Positions 9,045 to 17,331 of a stretch of 64,000 nucleotides of DNA are shown one piece after another (positions within the stretch are counted from its first letter, which is position 1; each line of letters begins with the position of its first letter). Position numbers and translations under genes: made by a program. The stretch comes from Rhodocyclaceae bacterium (GTDB lineage: Bacteria; Pseudomonadota; Gammaproteobacteria; Burkholderiales; CAIKXV01): contig JADCHX010000022.1 of assembly GCA_020248265.1 (NCBI GenBank), positions 62,001-126,000 on the forward strand. Reading direction: 5' to 3'. Under the pieces are notes generated by a model. It did no database searches. It was not told the origin of the DNA and saw only the letters and a list, made by a program, of their open reading frames with translations.

Positions 9045-10478
9045 ATGACGACCCGATACCCGACCACTGCCACCGCTGAAGCGGCCGCCTTCATCGAAGC
9101 GCTGACCCCGGCAATGATCCCGCGCGAAGCCGCCCGCATCGGGCGCCGCTGCGTGCTCGACGGCCTTTCGGTGATGATTGCCGGGCTGGCGGAAGAGACC
9201 TACGTGCTGCTGGCCGACGACGCACTGGAACAGGGCGGCCGCAAGGATGCCCTGCTGTTCGGGCGGGGCCGCACCAAGGTGCCAGCCCCGATCGCCGCGC
9301 GCGTGCTCGGTGGCGCAGGCCATGCGCACGACTGGGACGACACCCAGGTGTCGAACGACCCGCGCCACCAGTACGGCCTGCTCACGCATCCGACGGTACC
9401 GCCGCTCGCCGCAGCGCTGGCGGTGTCGCAGTTGCGGATCAGCCAGGGGCACAAGGTCAGCGGCGCCGAACTCTTCACTGCATTCATGGCCGGCTTCGAG
9501 GTCGAGAGCAAGCTGTCCGAATGGCTGCTGCCCTTCGTCTACAAGGAGCGCTCGTTCCATTCGAGCGGGGTCGTCGGCCTGTTCGGGGCGGCGGCGGCGA
9601 GCGCGAAGCTGCTCGGCCTGACCGGCGACAAGCTGCGCATCGCACTGTCGATCTGTGCCAGCATGGCCGCCGGCTGCCGCGTCAATTTCGGCACCATGAG
9701 CAAGCCGCTGCAGGTCGCACGCGCGGCAGAGAACGGCGTGACCGCCGCATTGCTCGCGCAGCGTGGCTTCACCGCCGACCTCAACGGTCTCGATGGCGAA
9801 TGGGGTTTCTTCCGCGTCTATGGCGATGGCTGCTTCCCCGAGAAGCTCGCGCAGGGGTTCGGCGGCGAGAAGAAGCAGCAGTGGTCGATCGTCAGCCCCG
9901 GCGTCTCGGTCAAGCCCTACCCGTCGGGAATCCTCACCCACCAGACGATGGACGGCATGCTGGAACTGCTGCGCGGCGAGTCGATCCGTCCGGAGATGAT
10001 CGAGCGCATCGACATCCATGCCGGCAGCAACGTGCTGAACCCGATCCGCTTCGCGGTCGCGAAGACCCACCTGCAGGCGAAGTTCTCGATGGCCGGCCTG
10101 CTGACGATGATCATCCTGCGCCACCGTGCCGGCCGACAGGAGTTCACCAACGAGTTCATCGGATCGCCGGCGGCACAGGAGATGCAGGGACGCATCCACA
10201 CCCATGTCGATCCGCAGATCGAATCGCAGGGCATGGAGATCATCCGCTCCCGCATCGAACTCACGACGAAGGACGGACGCCGCTTCGTGCACTGGGCACC
10301 GGAGGCCTACCGCGGCGGGCCGCTCAATCCGCTGTCCGAGGACGACCTGGCGGCCAAGCTCGCCGCCTGCGCGGACGGTCTCCTCGACCGCGAGCGCCAG
10401 GACAAGCTGCTGCGCGCAGCCAGGCGCGTCGACAAGCTCGCCAATGCAGCGATGATCGCGAAGCTGATGCAGCCATGA
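9045..10478 (+). CDS. MmgE/PrpD family protein
   Basis: Third MmgE/PrpD enzyme (477 residues), with the HAHDWDDTQ motif near residue 100 and VSVKPYPSG near 285. It resembles the copy at 2663 (YDDTQ, SIKPHPSG) more than its neighbour at 7583, so the two adjacent copies are not a simple recent tandem duplication. The stop codon overlaps the start of the next Bug gene as ATGA, showing translational coupling between enzyme and receptor. This is strong positional evidence that the enzyme acts on the ligand of that Bug protein or on its product. Confidence 0.88.
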   Translation: MTTRYPTTATAEAAAFIEALTPAMIPREAARIGRRCVLDGLSVMIAGLAEETYVLLADDALEQGGRKDALLFGRGRTKVPAPIAARVLGGAGHAHDWDDTQVSNDPRHQYGLLTHPTVPPLAAALAVSQLRISQGHKVSGAELFTAFMAGFEVESKLSEWLLPFVYKERSFHSSGVVGLFGAAAASAKLLGLTGDKLRIALSICASMAAGCRVNFGTMSKPLQVARAAENGVTAALLAQRGFTADLNGLDGEWGFFRVYGDGCFPEKLAQGFGGEKKQQWSIVSPGVSVKPYPSGILTHQTMDGMLELLRGESIRPEMIERIDIHAGSNVLNPIRFAVAKTHLQAKFSMAGLLTMIILRHRAGRQEFTNEFIGSPAAQEMQGRIHTHVDPQIESQGMEIIRSRIELTTKDGRRFVHWAPEAYRGGPLNPLSEDDLAAKLAACADGLLDRERQDKLLRAARRVDKLANAAMIAKLMQP

Positions 10479-11443
10479 GGTGCTTGCCTGCCGTTCGCGC
10501 CGTGGCCGCTGCCGTCCTGGCCGCAGCGGGTTCGGCGGTGCTCGCCCAGGCCTGGCCGGCCAAGCCGATCCGGATGATCATCCCGTTCCCGCCCGGCGGC
10601 GCGACCGACCTGATCGGCCGTTTGTCCGCGCAGCGCCTGACCGAGTCGCTCGGCCAGCCGGTGCTGGTCGAGAACCGCGGCGGGGCGGGCGGATCGATCG
10701 GCACCGAACTCGGTATGCGTTCGACGCCGGACGGCTACACGCTCACCTTCAGCGTGGCGAGCTATGCGGTGAACCCCAGCCTCTACAAGCTGTCGTTCGA
10801 TCCGGTGAAGGACATCCAGCCGATCATCCAGCTGTCCCAGGGGCCGATCCTGCTCGCCGCCCATCCGACGCTGCCGGTGAAGTCCACCCGCGACCTGATC
10901 GCGCTGGCGCGCAAGAACCCGGGCGGCGCGAACTTCTCGACCACCGGCCAGGGCACCATCAGCCACCTTGCTGCCGAACACTTCATGTCGCTCGCCGGCG
11001 TACGTATGACGCACATCCCCTACAAGGGCACTGGTCCGGCGCTCGCCGACACCGTGGCCGGGCACGTGAGCCTGACCTTCGGCAACGTGTTCGCGACCCT
11101 TCCGCTCGCGCGTTCCGGCAAGCTGCGCGCGATCGCGCTCACCAGTGCGCAGCGCATCGCCGGCGACCCATCCATCCCGACACTCGCCGAGTCCGGCGTG
11201 CCCGGCTACGAGATCGTGCTCTGGCACGGTCTGCTCGGGCCGCGCGGGCTGCCGCGACCGATCGTCGACCGCCTGAACGGCGAACTTAACCGGTCGCTGA
11301 AGACGAAGGAGATGATCGAGCGCATGGAAGGCGACGGGCTGAGTCCTGCCGGCGGTACGCCGGAGATGTTCGGCGAGCGCATCGCAAAGGACATCGAGCT
11401 CTACCGCAGGATCGTCGCAAAGGCAGGGATCAAGGCGGATTGA
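10475..11443 (+). CDS. Bug/TctC family substrate-binding protein, coupled to PrpD-type enzyme
   Basis: Fourth Bug-type receptor (322 residues) with a short signal peptide cut near VLAQA, then IRMIIPFPPGG and DGYTL. The start overlaps the upstream stop codon (ATGA at 10475-10478), and no better in-frame start lies upstream. A gap of 171 bases follows before the next Bug gene. It belongs to the same plus-strand block and is predicted to be periplasmic. The ligand is unknown. Confidence 0.9.
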   Translation: MRCLPAVRAVAAAVLAAAGSAVLAQAWPAKPIRMIIPFPPGGATDLIGRLSAQRLTESLGQPVLVENRGGAGGSIGTELGMRSTPDGYTLTFSVASYAVNPSLYKLSFDPVKDIQPIIQLSQGPILLAAHPTLPVKSTRDLIALARKNPGGANFSTTGQGTISHLAAEHFMSLAGVRMTHIPYKGTGPALADTVAGHVSLTFGNVFATLPLARSGKLRAIALTSAQRIAGDPSIPTLAESGVPGYEIVLWHGLLGPRGLPRPIVDRLNGELNRSLKTKEMIERMEGDGLSPAGGTPEMFGERIAKDIELYRRIVAKAGIKAD

Positions 11444-11614
11444 CCGGGTCCGGCGTGCGAGGACCACGCATCGACCCTGTCCCTGCCGGCGGCGGCGCCA
11501 TCGTGAGCCCGGCCCGCGTTGACGTGCCCGGCCCCCATCGGTACAAGGTCATGCAGCCTGCCGGAACGCAGGACGGCAGGCAACGCCCCTGAAGACGCAC
11601 CGGAGGATGAACCG

Positions 11615-12589
11615 ATGACAAGCACACGCTCCCTCTTGCTGTCGCTCGCGGCGTTGCTGCTGCTGCCGGCAGCCGCGCCGGCCCAGGATGCCTGGCCGTC
11701 GCGTCCGCTGCGCATGGTGGCACCGTTTCCGCCGGGCGGCACCACCGACGTGCTTGCGCGGATCATCGCGCAGCGGCTCTCCGATGCACTCGGCAGGCAG
11801 GTGCTCGTCGAGAACCGGCCAGGCGTCGGTGGCAACCTGGGCAACGAGTTCGCCGCGCGCCTGCCACCGGATGGCTACAACATCCTGCTGAGCAGCAGTG
11901 CGCAACTGGTGACCAACGTGCACCTGTACAAGCGCCTCGGCTTCGATCCGCTGAACGACTTCTCGCCAGTTTCGCAGGTGGCCTCCTCCGGGCAGGTGCT
12001 GGTGGTGCACCCGTCCATACCGGTGAAGACGGTGCAGCAACTGGTGGCGATCGCACGGGCGAAGCCGGGCAGCCTCAACTTCGGCTCAGGCGGCCGCGGC
12101 ACGCCGGCCCATGTCGCCGGCGAGGTGTTCCAGGTCGCCACCGGTACGAAGCTGGTGCACGTGCCCTACAAGGGCGGCGGCCTCGCGGTGGTCGACCTGG
12201 TCGCAGGCCAGATCGACATGGTGCTGTCCGACATGGCGCCAGCGGTGCCGCAGGTGAAGGCGGGCAAGCTGCGTGCCCTGGCGGTGACCAGCGAGCGCCG
12301 CTCGCCCGCGCTGCCCGACGTGCCGACGCTGGCCGAGGCAGGCATCAAGGGCAGCATCCGGGACGTCTGGTGGGTGCTGATGACTCCGCGCGGCACCGCG
12401 CCGGCCGTTGTCGCACGTCTCAACGCCGAGATCGGCGCGATGATGAAGAATCCCGAGCTGCAGGAGCGCTTCGCCCAGCTCGGCATCACGCCGCTGCACT
12501 CGACGCCGGAGCACGTGACCGAACTCATCCGCCTGGAGACGCCGGCCATCGGCAAGGCGCTCAAGGCCGCGGGCATCGAACCGGAATGA
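11615..12589 (+). CDS. Bug/TctC family substrate-binding protein, coupled to E1 alpha
   Basis: Fifth Bug-type receptor (324 residues). The signal peptide has a run of Leu/Ala and likely cleavage after APA, followed by LRMVAPFPPGG. GGAGGATG precedes ATG 11615, which is preferred over an in-frame ATG at 11519 because only 11615 gives a signal peptide at the N-terminus. Its stop codon overlaps the start of the E1 alpha gene by ATGA, so receptor and dehydrogenase are translationally coupled. That suggests a ligand feeding a 2-oxoacid or acetoin-type reaction, which is inference. Confidence 0.9.
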   Translation: MTSTRSLLLSLAALLLLPAAAPAQDAWPSRPLRMVAPFPPGGTTDVLARIIAQRLSDALGRQVLVENRPGVGGNLGNEFAARLPPDGYNILLSSSAQLVTNVHLYKRLGFDPLNDFSPVSQVASSGQVLVVHPSIPVKTVQQLVAIARAKPGSLNFGSGGRGTPAHVAGEVFQVATGTKLVHVPYKGGGLAVVDLVAGQIDMVLSDMAPAVPQVKAGKLRALAVTSERRSPALPDVPTLAEAGIKGSIRDVWWVLMTPRGTAPAVVARLNAEIGAMMKNPELQERFAQLGITPLHSTPEHVTELIRLETPAIGKALKAAGIEPE

Positions 12590-13575
12590 GCCTGCCGATG
12601 GGCCTTTCCGTGGAGCGCATCCACGCGATGTACCAGCGCATGCTGCTGATGCGCGCGTTCGACGAGCATGCCGGCACCGCGCGGCGCGACAACCGCCTGC
12701 GCGGTTCGGTGCACGAGTACACCGGGCAGGAGGCGATCGCTGCTGGCGTGTGCGCGGCGCTCACCGACCGCGACTACATCAGCAGCTACCACCGGGGACA
12801 CGGGCACTGCATTGCCAAGGGCGCCGATCCGGTGGCGATGATGCTCGAGATCCACGGCAAGGCCGGAGGCGTCTGCGGCGGCAAGGGCGGGTCGATGCAC
12901 GTGGCCGACTTCTCGCGCGGCATCCTCGGTGCCAACGGCGTGGTCGCCGATGGCGTGACCATCGCGGTCGGTGCGGCGCAGGCGGTACGGCTGCTCGGCG
13001 AGGACCGCATCGTGGTCGCCTTCTTCGGCGACGGCGCGCTCAACCGTGGACCGATGCTGGAAGCCCTGAACTGGGCGAAGGTCTACGACCTGCCGGTGCT
13101 GTTCGTCTGCGAGGACAACGGCTATTCCGACCATACGCGCACGCCGTCGGTGACCGCCGGCCCGGGCATCGTCGCCCGCGCCGAGGCGTTCGGCATACCG
13201 GCCGACAGCATCGACGGCAACGATCTGCTGGCCGTCGCCTGCTCGGCCGCGCTGATGGTCGGCGAGGTGCGCGCCGGCAAGGGACCCCGTTTCCTGCATG
13301 CGACCACCTGCCGCTGGCGCGGACACCTGGCGCTCGACCGCGGTCTGTACCGTGACCCGGCCGAAGTAGCGGGCTACGCGGCGCGCGACCCGCTGGTCTC
13401 GACCGCACGACTGCTGCTCGACAACGGCGTCGCGCAGGCCACGCTCGACGAGGACGCCCGATCCGCCCGCGAGCGCATCGCCGCCGCCGCCGCGATCGCC
13501 GAGGCAGCGCCCAGCCCGGGCCCGGGCGAACTGTTCACCGACGTGCAGGACACGGGAGCGCCGTCATGGCCCTGA
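12586..13575 (+). CDS. ThDP-dependent 2-oxoacid/acetoin dehydrogenase E1 component, alpha subunit
   Basis: Alpha subunit of a heterotetrameric E1 (pyruvate/acetoin/branched-chain type). It would decarboxylate a 2-oxoacid or cleave acetoin and pass the acyl group to a lipoyl E2. Visible features are SYHRGHGH near residue 66, GGKGGSMH near 102 and the ThDP/Mg motif starting GDGALNRG near 148 and ending at the Asn of CEDNGYS. ATG 12586 overlaps the Bug stop; ATG 12598 is an alternative. The beta subunit overlaps its 3' end by 10 bases. No E2 or E3 gene is present nearby, so the pair must borrow them or act without them. Confidence 0.88.
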   Translation: MSLPMGLSVERIHAMYQRMLLMRAFDEHAGTARRDNRLRGSVHEYTGQEAIAAGVCAALTDRDYISSYHRGHGHCIAKGADPVAMMLEIHGKAGGVCGGKGGSMHVADFSRGILGANGVVADGVTIAVGAAQAVRLLGEDRIVVAFFGDGALNRGPMLEALNWAKVYDLPVLFVCEDNGYSDHTRTPSVTAGPGIVARAEAFGIPADSIDGNDLLAVACSAALMVGEVRAGKGPRFLHATTCRWRGHLALDRGLYRDPAEVAGYAARDPLVSTARLLLDNGVAQATLDEDARSARERIAAAAAIAEAAPSPGPGELFTDVQDTGAPSWP

Positions 13576-14546
13576 TCACCTATGCACAGGCGGCGCAGCT
13601 CGCGCTGAAGCAGGAGATGCTGCGCGATCCGCGCGTCTGGGCGCTGGGCGAGGACATCGGCCCGGAAGGCGGCGTCGCCGGCCAGTACCTCGACCTGCAG
13701 CGCGAGTTCGGCCGCCACCGCATCGTCGACACGCCGATTTCCGAATCCACGATCATGGGCTCGGCCATCGGCGCTGCGATCTGCGGCACGCGCCCCGTGG
13801 TCGAACTTCGCTATGCGGACTTCGGCCTGTGTGCCGCCGACGAGATCGTGAACCAGGCGGCGAAGGCGCGCTACATGCTGGGTGGGCAAGTGCGCGTTCC
13901 GGTCGTGATCCGACAGCCGATCGGTTTCCGGGAAGGCATGGCGGCACAGCACTCGCAGTCGACCGAGGCCTGGTGGATACACATCCCGGGCCTGGTCGTG
14001 GTGGCCCCAGCCACGCCGGCGGACAACCATGGTCTGCTGAAGGCGGCCATCCGTTCCGACGACCCGGTGGTCTACATGGAGCACAAGGAGCTGTGGACTT
14101 CCACCGGCGAAGTCGACGAAAGCGCCGGGCCAGCCGTGCTCGGCAAGGCCGCGATCCGGCGCGCGGGCAGCGACCTCACCCTGGTCACCTGGTCCGGGCA
14201 GCTCGGCGACTGCCTGCTGGCTGCGGAGGCGGCGCAGGCGTACGGCCTGTCGATCGAGGTGGTCGACCTGCGCACGCTGTGGCCCTGGGACCGCGACACC
14301 GTGTTCGACTCGGTCGCGCGTACCGGCCGGCTGCTGGTGGCCCACCAGGCAGTCACGGTCGGCGGCTTCGGCGCCGAGATCGTCGCCGAGGTCACCGAAC
14401 ACCTGTTCGCTGCCCTGCGCTGCCCCCCGCGCAGGCTCGGCGCGCCGCGCACGCCGGTTCCTTACGCGCAGCCGCTGGAGGCTCTCTGCCGGGTCGCACC
14501 GGCGCGGATCGTTTCGTGCGTGCGCCAGATGTGCGCGCAGGCCTGA
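13566..14546 (+). CDS. ThDP-dependent 2-oxoacid/acetoin dehydrogenase E1 component, beta subunit
   Basis: Beta subunit of the same E1 (326 residues): a pyrimidine-binding domain with the conserved GEDIG near residue 28 and SESTIMG near 59, then a transketolase C-terminal domain. The gene overlaps the alpha subunit by 10 bases, which favours stoichiometric translation. An amidase follows 10 bases later, tying the E1 pair to the Bug/amidase block. The fold is clear; whether the substrate is pyruvate, acetoin or another 2-oxo compound cannot be decided from sequence alone. Confidence 0.88.
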   Translation: MALITYAQAAQLALKQEMLRDPRVWALGEDIGPEGGVAGQYLDLQREFGRHRIVDTPISESTIMGSAIGAAICGTRPVVELRYADFGLCAADEIVNQAAKARYMLGGQVRVPVVIRQPIGFREGMAAQHSQSTEAWWIHIPGLVVVAPATPADNHGLLKAAIRSDDPVVYMEHKELWTSTGEVDESAGPAVLGKAAIRRAGSDLTLVTWSGQLGDCLLAAEAAQAYGLSIEVVDLRTLWPWDRDTVFDSVARTGRLLVAHQAVTVGGFGAEIVAEVTEHLFAALRCPPRRLGAPRTPVPYAQPLEALCRVAPARIVSCVRQMCAQA

Positions 14547-14556
14547 AGGAAAGACC

Positions 14557-15849
14557 ATGAAGGACCCGAACACACTGGGCGCGGTCGAGGCCGTCCGTGC
14601 AATGGCCGCAGGAACGCTCACCTCGGAACAGCTGGTGCTGGCCTGCCTCGAGCGCATCCATGCGCGCGACCCGGCGGTACTCGCCTGGGCGCACCTCGAT
14701 CCGGCCCTGGCGCTGTCCGAGGCACGCGAGCGCGACCGCGAACGCAGCGAGGGTCGCCTGCGCGGCGCTTTGCACGGCCTGCCGATCGGCGTGAAGGACA
14801 TCATCGAGACCGCGACGCTGCCTACCGAGTACGGCACGCCGATCTACCGCGGCCACCGCCCGGTGGTCGACGCTGCCTGCGTCGTCGCCGCGCGCGAACA
14901 GGGCGCCGTGGTGCTCGGCAAGACGGTGAGCACCGAGCTGGCGAACCGGCATCCGGCGATCACCCGGAATCCGCACGACCTCGCGCACACGCCCGGTGGC
15001 TCTTCGAGTGGCTCGGCGGCAGCCGTCGCCGACCACATGGTGCCGCTCGCCTTCGCCACCCAGACCGGCGGATCCCTGGTGCGGCCGGCGGCCTACTGCG
15101 GCGTGGCCGGCTTCAAGCCGACCTACAACTCGATCAACGGTGCCGGCATCAAGCTGCTGGCCCCGTCCCTCGACACCGTCGGCGTGTACGGACGGGACGT
15201 GCCCGACGCGGCGCTGTTTGCCGCCACGCTCATCGGCTTCGTGCCGCCGTCCTTCGATCGACCCGCGGCACCGCCACGCATCGCGCTCTACCGCACGCCG
15301 CAGTGGTCGCTGGCCGAACCGTCGATGGTCGAGGCCTTCGAAGCGATGCCGGCACGGCTGGCCGCCGCCGGGGCCTGCGTGCAGGAACTCACGCTGCCCG
15401 CAGCGATGGACGCGATCATCGATGCGTCGAACATCGTCAACGACTACGAGACACGCCGCTCGCTCGCCTACGAACGGGTGTACCACCTGCCCCAGCTGAG
15501 CCCGACGCTGGGCGGCAAGCTGGTACAGGCCGGACGCTGGACGCGCGACCAGTACCTCGAGGCGCTGCGTACCGTCGACGACTGCCGCCGGATGCTCGAG
15601 GACGGCCTGCGCGGCGTCGACGTGCTGGTCACGCCGAGCGCCGAGGGAGAGGCCCCGCGCGGCCTGGAGAACGTCGGCAAGACGGCGTTCCACCAGATGT
15701 GGACGATGCTGCACGTACCGTCGGTCGCGGTGCCGGTGTTCACCGGGCCATCCGGCCTGCCGATGGGCGTGCAGGTGATCGCCGCACGAGGCGGGGACGA
15801 GCGCGCGCTTCAGGCGGCGCACTGGATCCAGCAGGTGCTGCGCGGCTGA
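14557..15849 (+). CDS. Amidase-signature family hydrolase
   Basis: Second amidase-signature enzyme of the block (430 residues). Lys80 in GVKDII, the GGSSSGSAAA loop at 147-156 and nucleophile Ser173 in TGGSLVRP form a complete canonical Ser-Ser-Lys triad, unlike the variant QGS of the copy at 4083. AAGGAAAG precedes ATG 14557. It is the last plus-strand gene of the block and converges on the minus-strand Bug gene after 37 bases. The substrate amide is unknown. A role in freeing an acid from an imported amide is an inference from context. Confidence 0.87.
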   Translation: MKDPNTLGAVEAVRAMAAGTLTSEQLVLACLERIHARDPAVLAWAHLDPALALSEARERDRERSEGRLRGALHGLPIGVKDIIETATLPTEYGTPIYRGHRPVVDAACVVAAREQGAVVLGKTVSTELANRHPAITRNPHDLAHTPGGSSSGSAAAVADHMVPLAFATQTGGSLVRPAAYCGVAGFKPTYNSINGAGIKLLAPSLDTVGVYGRDVPDAALFAATLIGFVPPSFDRPAAPPRIALYRTPQWSLAEPSMVEAFEAMPARLAAAGACVQELTLPAAMDAIIDASNIVNDYETRRSLAYERVYHLPQLSPTLGGKLVQAGRWTRDQYLEALRTVDDCRRMLEDGLRGVDVLVTPSAEGEAPRGLENVGKTAFHQMWTMLHVPSVAVPVFTGPSGLPMGVQVIAARGGDERALQAAHWIQQVLRG

Positions 15850-15886
15850 CCCGGCCGCGTGCCGCCTGCGTGCGAGCCGGGCGGCG

Positions 15887-16924
15887 CTACTCCGGCCTCA
15901 CACCCAGTTCCTTGATCAGCCGACCCCACTTCAGGATCTCGGACTGGATCAGGGCCGCGAACTGTTCCGGCGTGTTGCTCGCCGCCGGGTCGGCACCCTG
16001 GTCGGAGAACTTCGCGCGGATATCCGGCAGGGCGATCGCCTTCACGATCTCGGCATGCAACCGCGAGATCACTTCCTTCGGCGCGCCGGCCGGCGTGAGT
16101 ACGCCCCACCAGGACACGACATCGAAATCGGGAAAGCCCGATTCGGCGACGGTGGGCAGGCCAGGCGACGACGGCGAACGCTTCAGGCTGGTCACCGCCA
16201 CCTGCCGCAACCGGCCCGACCGGGTGAACGGCTGGGCCGAGATCGGCGAGGTGAAGTACAGGTGCACATGGCCGGCGACCAGGTCGGTCAGCGCGGGTGC
16301 CGCGCCCTTGTACGGGATGTGCACCATCTTTACGCCAGCGGCGCGGTTGAACAGTTCGCCGGCAAGGTGGCCAGCGGTGCCCGTGCCGGACGATGCATAG
16401 TTGAGCGCGCCCGGTTTCGCCTTCGCCAGCGCGACCAGGTCCTTCACCGTCTTCACCGGCAGCGACGGATGCACGACCAGCAGGTTGGGCGTGCTCGCGA
16501 CCAGCGTCACCGGCGCCAGGTCCTTCACCGGGTCGTAGGGCATCTTCGCCATCAGGCTCACGTTGATCGTGAGGTTGCTCGCCTGCCCCATCAGCAGCGT
16601 GTAGCCGTCGGGCGCCGCACGCGCGACCAGTTCCGCGCCGAGGTTGCCGGCGGCACCGGCGCGGTTCTCGACCAGGAACGGCTGCCCCATCGTCTCGCCC
16701 AGCTTCTGCGCAAGGATGCGGGCCAGCACGTCGTTGGCACCGCCGGGCGGATAGGGCGACACGAAACGCACCGGCTTTACCGGCCAGGCCTGGGCCGCCG
16801 CCGGCAGCGGGATCGCCTGCAATACGGCAGCGGCAACCGCCATGACGAATGCCAGGGATGCCGGCGATGGATCGGGTGCGGCTGGTGCCCACGCGGAAGC
16901 AGACCGTTGCGATCTATTCATCAT
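15887..16924 (-). CDS. Bug/TctC family substrate-binding protein
   Basis: Sixth Bug-type receptor (345 residues) and last gene of the minus-strand acyl-CoA operon. A long, slightly atypical signal sequence (hydrophobic part at about 25-45, cleavage near AAAQA) is followed by VRFVSPYPPGG and DGYTL. Its ATG overlaps the stop of the DUF35 gene (ATGA), so it is translationally coupled to acyl-CoA enzymes. The position suggests the ligand is a carboxylic acid that is activated and degraded by the upstream-encoded enzymes (inference). Confidence 0.9.
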   Translation of the reverse strand: MMNRSQRSASAWAPAAPDPSPASLAFVMAVAAAVLQAIPLPAAAQAWPVKPVRFVSPYPPGGANDVLARILAQKLGETMGQPFLVENRAGAAGNLGAELVARAAPDGYTLLMGQASNLTINVSLMAKMPYDPVKDLAPVTLVASTPNLLVVHPSLPVKTVKDLVALAKAKPGALNYASSGTGTAGHLAGELFNRAAGVKMVHIPYKGAAPALTDLVAGHVHLYFTSPISAQPFTRSGRLRQVAVTSLKRSPSSPGLPTVAESGFPDFDVVSWWGVLTPAGAPKEVISRLHAEIVKAIALPDIRAKFSDQGADPAASNTPEQFAALIQSEILKWGRLIKELGVRPE

Positions 16925-17331
16925 TCCTCCCCCGCCGGCTCGAACACCGGCAACGTGATCTCTGCGGACGCATCATCGAAGGCGACCCGGACTGCCATCC
17001 CGATACGTACAGCCTCCGGCGCGCAACCCCTGATGCGCGTCATCAAGTGCGGCCCTTCCTGCAGCTTCACGGTCGCCACCACATAGGGCACTTCCGCCGC
17101 GAAGGCTGGACCGGGCGCGCGATGCACGACCGTGTACGAGTAGACCTCGGCACGACCACTGCACGGGGTCCACTCGAGTTGCGCCGAGCTGCAGTGGGGA
17201 CACAGCGTGCGCGGATAGAAGTGGAATGCCCCACAGTCGTTGCACTTCGGCATCACCAGCCGGTGCTCGTGGGCCGCATCCCAGTACGGCGCGGTCGCCG
17301 CGTCGGGCACCGGCAACGGACGCTCGCTCAT
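16921..17331 (-). CDS. DUF35 Zn-ribbon/OB-fold protein, partner of the thiolase-like protein
   Basis: Small (136 residues) DUF35 protein: an N-terminal rubredoxin-like zinc ribbon with two CxxC pairs (CNDC near 31 and CPHC near 46) followed by an OB-fold. Such proteins bind acyl-CoA and form complexes with thiolase-fold partners, as in the Ltp2-ChsH2(DUF35) aldolase of steroid side-chain degradation. The start at 17331 was chosen because AGGAGG lies upstream and its ATG overlaps the stop of the thiolase-like gene (ATGA). An upstream in-frame start at 17364 would extend it by 11 residues. Tight coupling to the thiolase-like gene supports a complex. Confidence 0.85.
   Translation of the reverse strand: MSERPLPVPDAATAPYWDAAHEHRLVMPKCNDCGAFHFYPRTLCPHCSSAQLEWTPCSGRAEVYSYTVVHRAPGPAFAAEVPYVVATVKLQEGPHLMTRIRGCAPEAVRIGMAVRVAFDDASAEITLPVFEPAGEE

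Noticed and set aside
6224-9139. Antisense open frame of 971 codons
   Set aside because: It spans three real genes on the other strand and shows no domain; stop codons are rare by chance in this base composition.
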